Shown: in pieces, positions 60,109 to 64,000 of the stretch | Layout of the letters: each line of letters starts with the position of its first letter | Position numbering within the stretch: position 1 is the first letter of the stretch | Origin: Methylorubrum rhodesianum | GTDB lineage: Bacteria; Pseudomonadota; Alphaproteobacteria; Rhizobiales; Beijerinckiaceae | Assembly (NCBI RefSeq): GCF_014199985.1 | Contig: NZ_JACHOS010000005.1 | Coordinates: 186,001-250,000 of the forward strand | DNA length: 64,000 nt | Direction: 5' to 3' | Made by a program: the position numbers and the translations under genes | The notes under the pieces: generated by a model | Database searches by the model: none | Told to the model about the DNA's origin: nothing | The model's input: the letters and a program-made list of their open reading frames with translations, nothing else

Positions 60109-63100
60109 TCACGGCGACGCCCGCAGCGTCGCGGCCAGGAAGTGGACGACGCGCCGCAACTCGACCGGCTTCTGCAGGCGCTCCACATCGGCGAAATCCG
60201 GCGGGATCACGCCCTCGTCGTAGCCGGTGATGAACACGAACGGCACGCCGCGCTCCCGAAGCAGGGTCGCCAGGGTGAAGGACGGCCCGGTCCCCAGATT
60301 GATATCGACCAAGGCCGCCGCCGGCGCGTCGTTCTTCAGCGCCTCGCGGGCCGCCGCCTCGGTCGGACAGGGGCCGATCACCTCCGCCCCGACCCCCTGA
60401 AGGGCGCGCGCCGTATCGGTGGCGAGATAGTAATCGTCCTCAACCACGAGGATACGGTGGCCGCTCAGGTCTATTTCGCCGGTCATGTCGAGCGCTCCTC
60501 CGAAAACGGTCGCGCGCTGCGGAGCATCGGTTTCAAGAATGCTCGCTCCCTCGCGCAGAGGGAAGTCCAGACGGCACCGGGCGCCCTCCGGACCGATCTC
60601 CAGGCGGCCATGTCCATCCAACTCGTAGGGCAAGCGCCCCTCGACCAGTTCGCGGCCGAAGCCGCGGCGAAGGGCAGCGGGGCCGTCCCTCCGGTCGATG
60701 TCATGCGGCTCCCGCGGGGCGCCGTCCTCCACCCAGTCGAATCTCAGCCAGTCTTCGCCGCCCTTCTCGAACAGCGCCCAACGCACCCGCACGCGTCCGT
60801 CCGGCACCGAAAGCGCACCGTATTTCAGGGCGTTGGTTGCCAGTTCGTGGACCGCGAGCGTCAGGATTTCCGCCGCCTTGGGCGACAGCTCGACCTCGGG
60901 CCCGGACAGATCGTACTGGTCCTCGCGCAGAGCCTGGGCGCTCACCTCGTCGTGGACGATGGTCGCGACCGGTACGCCGGCATTGGCGGAGCGTGTCAGG
61001 AGTGCCTGGACGCGGGCCAGGGTCATGAGACGCCCTCCGACGAGGGAGACGTAGTCGGAGACCGTCTCCGCCCGCTCGCCGGTGCGGGCGACGATCGACC
61101 GGGTCAGCGCCATGATGTTGCGCACCCTGTGCTGCAACTCTGCCAACAGCACGGACTGATGCCCGGCGAGCAGCTTGGCCTCGGTCATGTCGGAGGACAG
61201 GCCGCCGATGCGCCGCACCCGGCCCTGCTCGTCGCGCAAGGGGAACAGCGTGCTGCGGATCCAGCGGAAAGCGCCGTCGTTCGGACGCAGGATGCGGAAC
61301 TCGTTGACCAGCGATTCCCCGGCCGCCGCCCGCCGCAGATTCTGGAAGCCGGACTCGCGGTCCTCCGGCACGACATGGCCGGCCCATCGCCGGACGTCGC
61401 GCCCGAGGCGGTCCGGATCGACGCCGTACACCGTCCCCAGCGCCGGACTGACGAACTCCATCTCGAGCGTCTCCGCGTCGCGGATCCAGAGTACGTCGGA
61501 GGAGGCCTCGGCAAACTGCCGGAAGCGCTCCTCGCTCTCGCGCAGGCGCAGTTCGGCCCGCTTGCTGCGCAGGGCGTGCCAGATCGCGGGCGCCAGCGCC
61601 TCGACCGCCTCCAGATCCTCGGGCCGGTAGCCGCCTTCACGGTTGCCGAGCCCGATCAGGCCGCGGGTTCTGTCGCCCTGCTTCAGTGGCACGCCGAGGA
61701 AGGCGGTCAGCGGCGCGTGGCCGGCGGGAATACCGACGCGGTCGGGGTGAGAGGCGGGGTCGTTGACGATGAAGCTCTCGCCATCCCGCAGCACCCGCCC
61801 GTAGATGCCGTGGACGGCGAGATCCAGGGCGACCTTTCCCGGCGGAAGGCTGCTGCCTCCCTCGCCCGCGAGCGCGGCATGGTGCGCCCGGCTCCGGTCA
61901 CTGAAGAACAGGCCGTCGAGGCGCCCGGTCGCCTCGTCGATCTCGCCCATGAAGCCGATGGCACTGCCGGTCAGTTCCTCGGCCAGATCGAGGGAGATGC
62001 GCGCCAGATTCTCTTCCGAGGAGGCGCCGAGCGTCTCGCTGAAGACGAGATTGATCGCCTGAAGGACGGCGTTGTTGCGCCTGACGCGCTCCTCGGCCTG
62101 CCGCCGCTCGGTCACGTCGATCGAGACGCCGACGAAGCGGCCGTCCTCCAGGGGCCGGCCCGAACTGCTGAGCCAGCGGTACTGCCCGTCGGCGCGGCGG
62201 AACCGGGCTTCGTCGGCGAAGGGGCGGCGCTGGGCGAACGCGTCACGGAAGAGGGCGAGGTGCCGCTCCGCATCCTCGGGATGCAGGAACCTCTCCCAGC
62301 CGTCGCGCGCCAAGGCCTCGAAGCCCACGCCGAAGAAGGCGAGGTAGTGTTCGTTGACGAAGACCGCGCCCTGCCTGTCCACGTCCCAGTGGAGAACCGG
62401 CGCGGCGTCGGCCATCGTGCGCAGCCGCGTGTCGGCCTCGCGCGCGGCCCGCTCCGCGCGGGCGCGCTCCGTCGCCGCCCAGATGCGCTCACCCGTTTCG
62501 CTGACAAGCCTGACCTCGGCCTCGCTCCACGCGCGCGGACGGGTGCAGGAGACGCTCAAGGCGCTGACCCATTCGCCGCGCTTGATCAGCGGAACCCCGA
62601 TCCAGGCGACGAAGCCGGTGGCGATGGCCGCCGACCGATCCGCCTCCGGGATGAGGTCGGAGTTTGCGACGTCGGCCAGAACGACGGGACGCCCCTCCCT
62701 GTAGAGCAGGAGAAGCCCCTGGACGAGGGAGAGGCGATGTCGGCCGATCAACGGGCGGAGCGGTCCTCGGATATGCTCCTGCTCGACGGCGAGGCCGTCC
62801 CCGGCCTCGTCGATCACCGTGTACTGGGTACGCTCGACCTCGAGGTGCTCGCCGAGCAGCCGGCAGGCTTCGGCCTGCATCGCGGACGGATCCGTCAAGG
62901 GGCGCAATGCGTCGCTGAGCCGGAGGAGGAAGGCCTGGTGCTTCTCGCTCTCGCGCAGGGCCCGCTCGGCCAGAACACGGTCGGTCGTCTCGATGCTGGA
63001 GAGATAGACGCCGACGATGCGGCCGGAATCGTCGCGAACCGGTGTCCAGCTCGACGTGAACCAGCCGAAGGGTCTTTCCGACCGGGCGGGCAATTCCCAG

Positions 63101-63423
63101 AAGCGGTCGACCGTGTGGCGCGCTTCCCCGCGCAGGATCAACCGCGCGATGTCCTCACCCTCCGGCGCCGGCCAGACATCGAGGAACGGCCGTCCCAGAG
63201 CGGATGGCTGTCCGGCGCCGATATTCGTCTCGAATCCGTCGTTGTAGAGCACCGTCAGGGCTGGGCCCCAGGCAATGGCGGCAGGTTGCGGGGCGCCGAG
63301 CATCAGCTCAACCACAACCTTCAGGCTCTGCGGCCAATCCGCGATCAGCCCGAGCGGAGTTCGTGCCCAGTCATGAGCACGGATACGCTGAGCCATCCCT
63401 TCGCCACGGGGCCAATCGGTCAT
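60109..63423 (-). CDS. HWE-family hybrid sensor histidine kinase
   Basis: About 1104 residues from ATG at 63423. Order: PAS (20-155), GAF (170-325), PAS (335-450), GAF (460-640), PAS (650-770), HWE kinase (780-970), receiver (985-1100). The phospho-accepting His is in LAELQHRVRNIMALT, the N box in HELATNALKYGALS, and FDWVED supplies the W-x-E that names the family. The receiver has VVEDDYYLA, DINLGTGP (phospho-Asp) and LQKPVE (Lys). No membrane helices, so it senses cytosolic signals, perhaps light or redox via PAS/GAF cofactors. It is the only large gene on the minus strand inside the XL cluster. Confidence 0.92.
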   Translation of the reverse strand: MTDWPRGEGMAQRIRAHDWARTPLGLIADWPQSLKVVVELMLGAPQPAAIAWGPALTVLYNDGFETNIGAGQPSALGRPFLDVWPAPEGEDIARLILRGEARHTVDRFWELPARSERPFGWFTSSWTPVRDDSGRIVGVYLSSIETTDRVLAERALRESEKHQAFLLRLSDALRPLTDPSAMQAEACRLLGEHLEVERTQYTVIDEAGDGLAVEQEHIRGPLRPLIGRHRLSLVQGLLLLYREGRPVVLADVANSDLIPEADRSAAIATGFVAWIGVPLIKRGEWVSALSVSCTRPRAWSEAEVRLVSETGERIWAATERARAERAAREADTRLRTMADAAPVLHWDVDRQGAVFVNEHYLAFFGVGFEALARDGWERFLHPEDAERHLALFRDAFAQRRPFADEARFRRADGQYRWLSSSGRPLEDGRFVGVSIDVTERRQAEERVRRNNAVLQAINLVFSETLGASSEENLARISLDLAEELTGSAIGFMGEIDEATGRLDGLFFSDRSRAHHAALAGEGGSSLPPGKVALDLAVHGIYGRVLRDGESFIVNDPASHPDRVGIPAGHAPLTAFLGVPLKQGDRTRGLIGLGNREGGYRPEDLEAVEALAPAIWHALRSKRAELRLRESEERFRQFAEASSDVLWIRDAETLEMEFVSPALGTVYGVDPDRLGRDVRRWAGHVVPEDRESGFQNLRRAAAGESLVNEFRILRPNDGAFRWIRSTLFPLRDEQGRVRRIGGLSSDMTEAKLLAGHQSVLLAELQHRVRNIMALTRSIVARTGERAETVSDYVSLVGGRLMTLARVQALLTRSANAGVPVATIVHDEVSAQALREDQYDLSGPEVELSPKAAEILTLAVHELATNALKYGALSVPDGRVRVRWALFEKGGEDWLRFDWVEDGAPREPHDIDRRDGPAALRRGFGRELVEGRLPYELDGHGRLEIGPEGARCRLDFPLREGASILETDAPQRATVFGGALDMTGEIDLSGHRILVVEDDYYLATDTARALQGVGAEVIGPCPTEAAAREALKNDAPAAALVDINLGTGPSFTLATLLRERGVPFVFITGYDEGVIPPDFADVERLQKPVELRRVVHFLAATLRASP

Positions 63424-63691
63424 TTCTTCTTGCACCTCCCATCGCAAAAACATGACTTTCTGGAAAAGTCACGCCGCGAATTTTCCCATGAGCCGGCTGA
63501 AGTTGGAACAATCGACGCAGTGTCGGGCGAACCGAGGGCACGGACGAAAGAGGCATCCGGCCGGCCGGGGCCGCTTCGGCTGGAGCCTTCCATGGATCGG
63601 CCGTTTCGCGATACGGAGGCGGCAGCCTTGCCGGGCCGGAATTCTGACGAGAGGACCGGACCTGTTTCATTCGCGGACGAGATCACACCTG

Positions 63692-64000
63692 ATGCAAGCC
63701 CTCCAGCTCTTCGGCGACCGCGACCTGCGCCTGACCGAGGTCGAGCCGCCGCCCGCGCCCGGACCCGGCGAGGTCCAGGTGCGGGTGCGGGCCGTCGGGC
63801 TCAATTTCATCGACGTGTGGGGCTTTCGCGGCATGGCCTTCGCCAAGCGCAAGCTGCCGCTCACCGTCGGCGCGGAGGCTGCGGGCGAGATTGCGGCGGT
63901 CGGCGAGGGCGTGGAGGGCCTGTCCGTCGGCGATGGGGTCGTGCCCTACGGCGCCCTGACCTGCGGACGGTGCCGGGCCTGCCGCGAGGGTCGCGACAAC
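63692..64000 (+). CDS. zinc-type alcohol dehydrogenase, Adh2XL-like, N-terminal part
   Basis: The gene runs off the window; the first 103 residues are seen. MQALQLFGDRDLRLTEVEPP and GLNFIDVWGFRGMAFAKRKL match the medium-chain dehydrogenase Adh2XL found in rhizobial acpXL clusters. GALTCGRCRACREGRDN supplies the first Cys residues of the structural zinc site. It would act in the last step of the very-long-chain acyl pathway or in fatty alcohol oxidation. It reads on the plus strand, continuing the cluster after the kinase gene. Confidence 0.8.
   Translation, partial: MQALQLFGDRDLRLTEVEPPPAPGPGEVQVRVRAVGLNFIDVWGFRGMAFAKRKLPLTVGAEAAGEIAAVGEGVEGLSVGDGVVPYGALTCGRCRACREGRDN

Overview
The window is high-GC chromosomal DNA from an alphaproteobacterium of the Hyphomicrobiales. 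Methylobacterium/Methylorubrum is the best guess. The evidence is the imuA-imuB-dnaE2 cassette under a GAAC-N7-GAAC SOS box, the AcpXL very-long-chain lipid A cluster, a ROSE thermometer before an hsp20 gene, many GTG/TTG starts and ATGA couplings. No rRNA gene, canonical tRNA, CRISPR array or insertion sequence was seen.

Layout. 1-6.0 kb: end of a beta-helix protein, then envelope polysaccharide genes (glycosyltransferase, NodB-type deacetylase, FemAB-like protein, flippase). 6.1-12.0 kb: small genes and a molybdate transporter whose permease and ATPase genes are 2.3 kb apart. 12.3-15.5 kb: patatin and an AI-2E-family protein with an extra C-terminal domain. 15.5-22.2 kb: a seven-gene Mrp-type antiporter operon without a full MrpA, divergent nhaA, and a potassium channel. 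22.3-27.9 kb: the SOS mutagenesis cassette. 28.2-36.7 kb: housekeeping genes (response regulator, two cyclophilins, coaD, gyrA, mobA, Mrp/ApbC). 36.9-42.2 kb: pncB, an RNA-repair locus, an XRE regulator and pxpA. 42.4-55.4 kb: a second AI-2E fusion paralogue, amidase, hisN, an RTX metalloprotease, hydrolase, hsp20, cupin and a Kdo hydroxylase. 55.6-64 kb: the acpXL-fabZXL-fabF2XL-fabF1XL-reductase cluster, a large HWE hybrid kinase, and the start of an Adh2XL-like dehydrogenase.

The outstanding object is at 38.3-41.0 kb on the minus strand. A candidate promoter is followed by seven tandem non-coding RNAs and then an rtcB gene. Every RNA has GGGCCG, exactly ten bases, then GTTATC (or GTGATM). 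Each also has a lower helix, an upper helix and a 3' CAYGNCCG element. This is the architecture of Ro60-binding Y RNAs. Five units carry a T-arm-like hairpin and a capped acceptor-like hairpin; three also have a D-arm or D-stem, and one has a complete circularly permuted cloverleaf with CAU in its anticodon loop. The RtcB protein downstream starts with about 75 residues resembling the N-terminus of Ro60/Rsr (TROVE), fused to a complete RNA ligase. No separate Ro60 gene is present in the window. The locus therefore looks like a condensed Ro60-Y RNA-RtcB system, with a fused protein and a multi-copy tRNA-mimic array.
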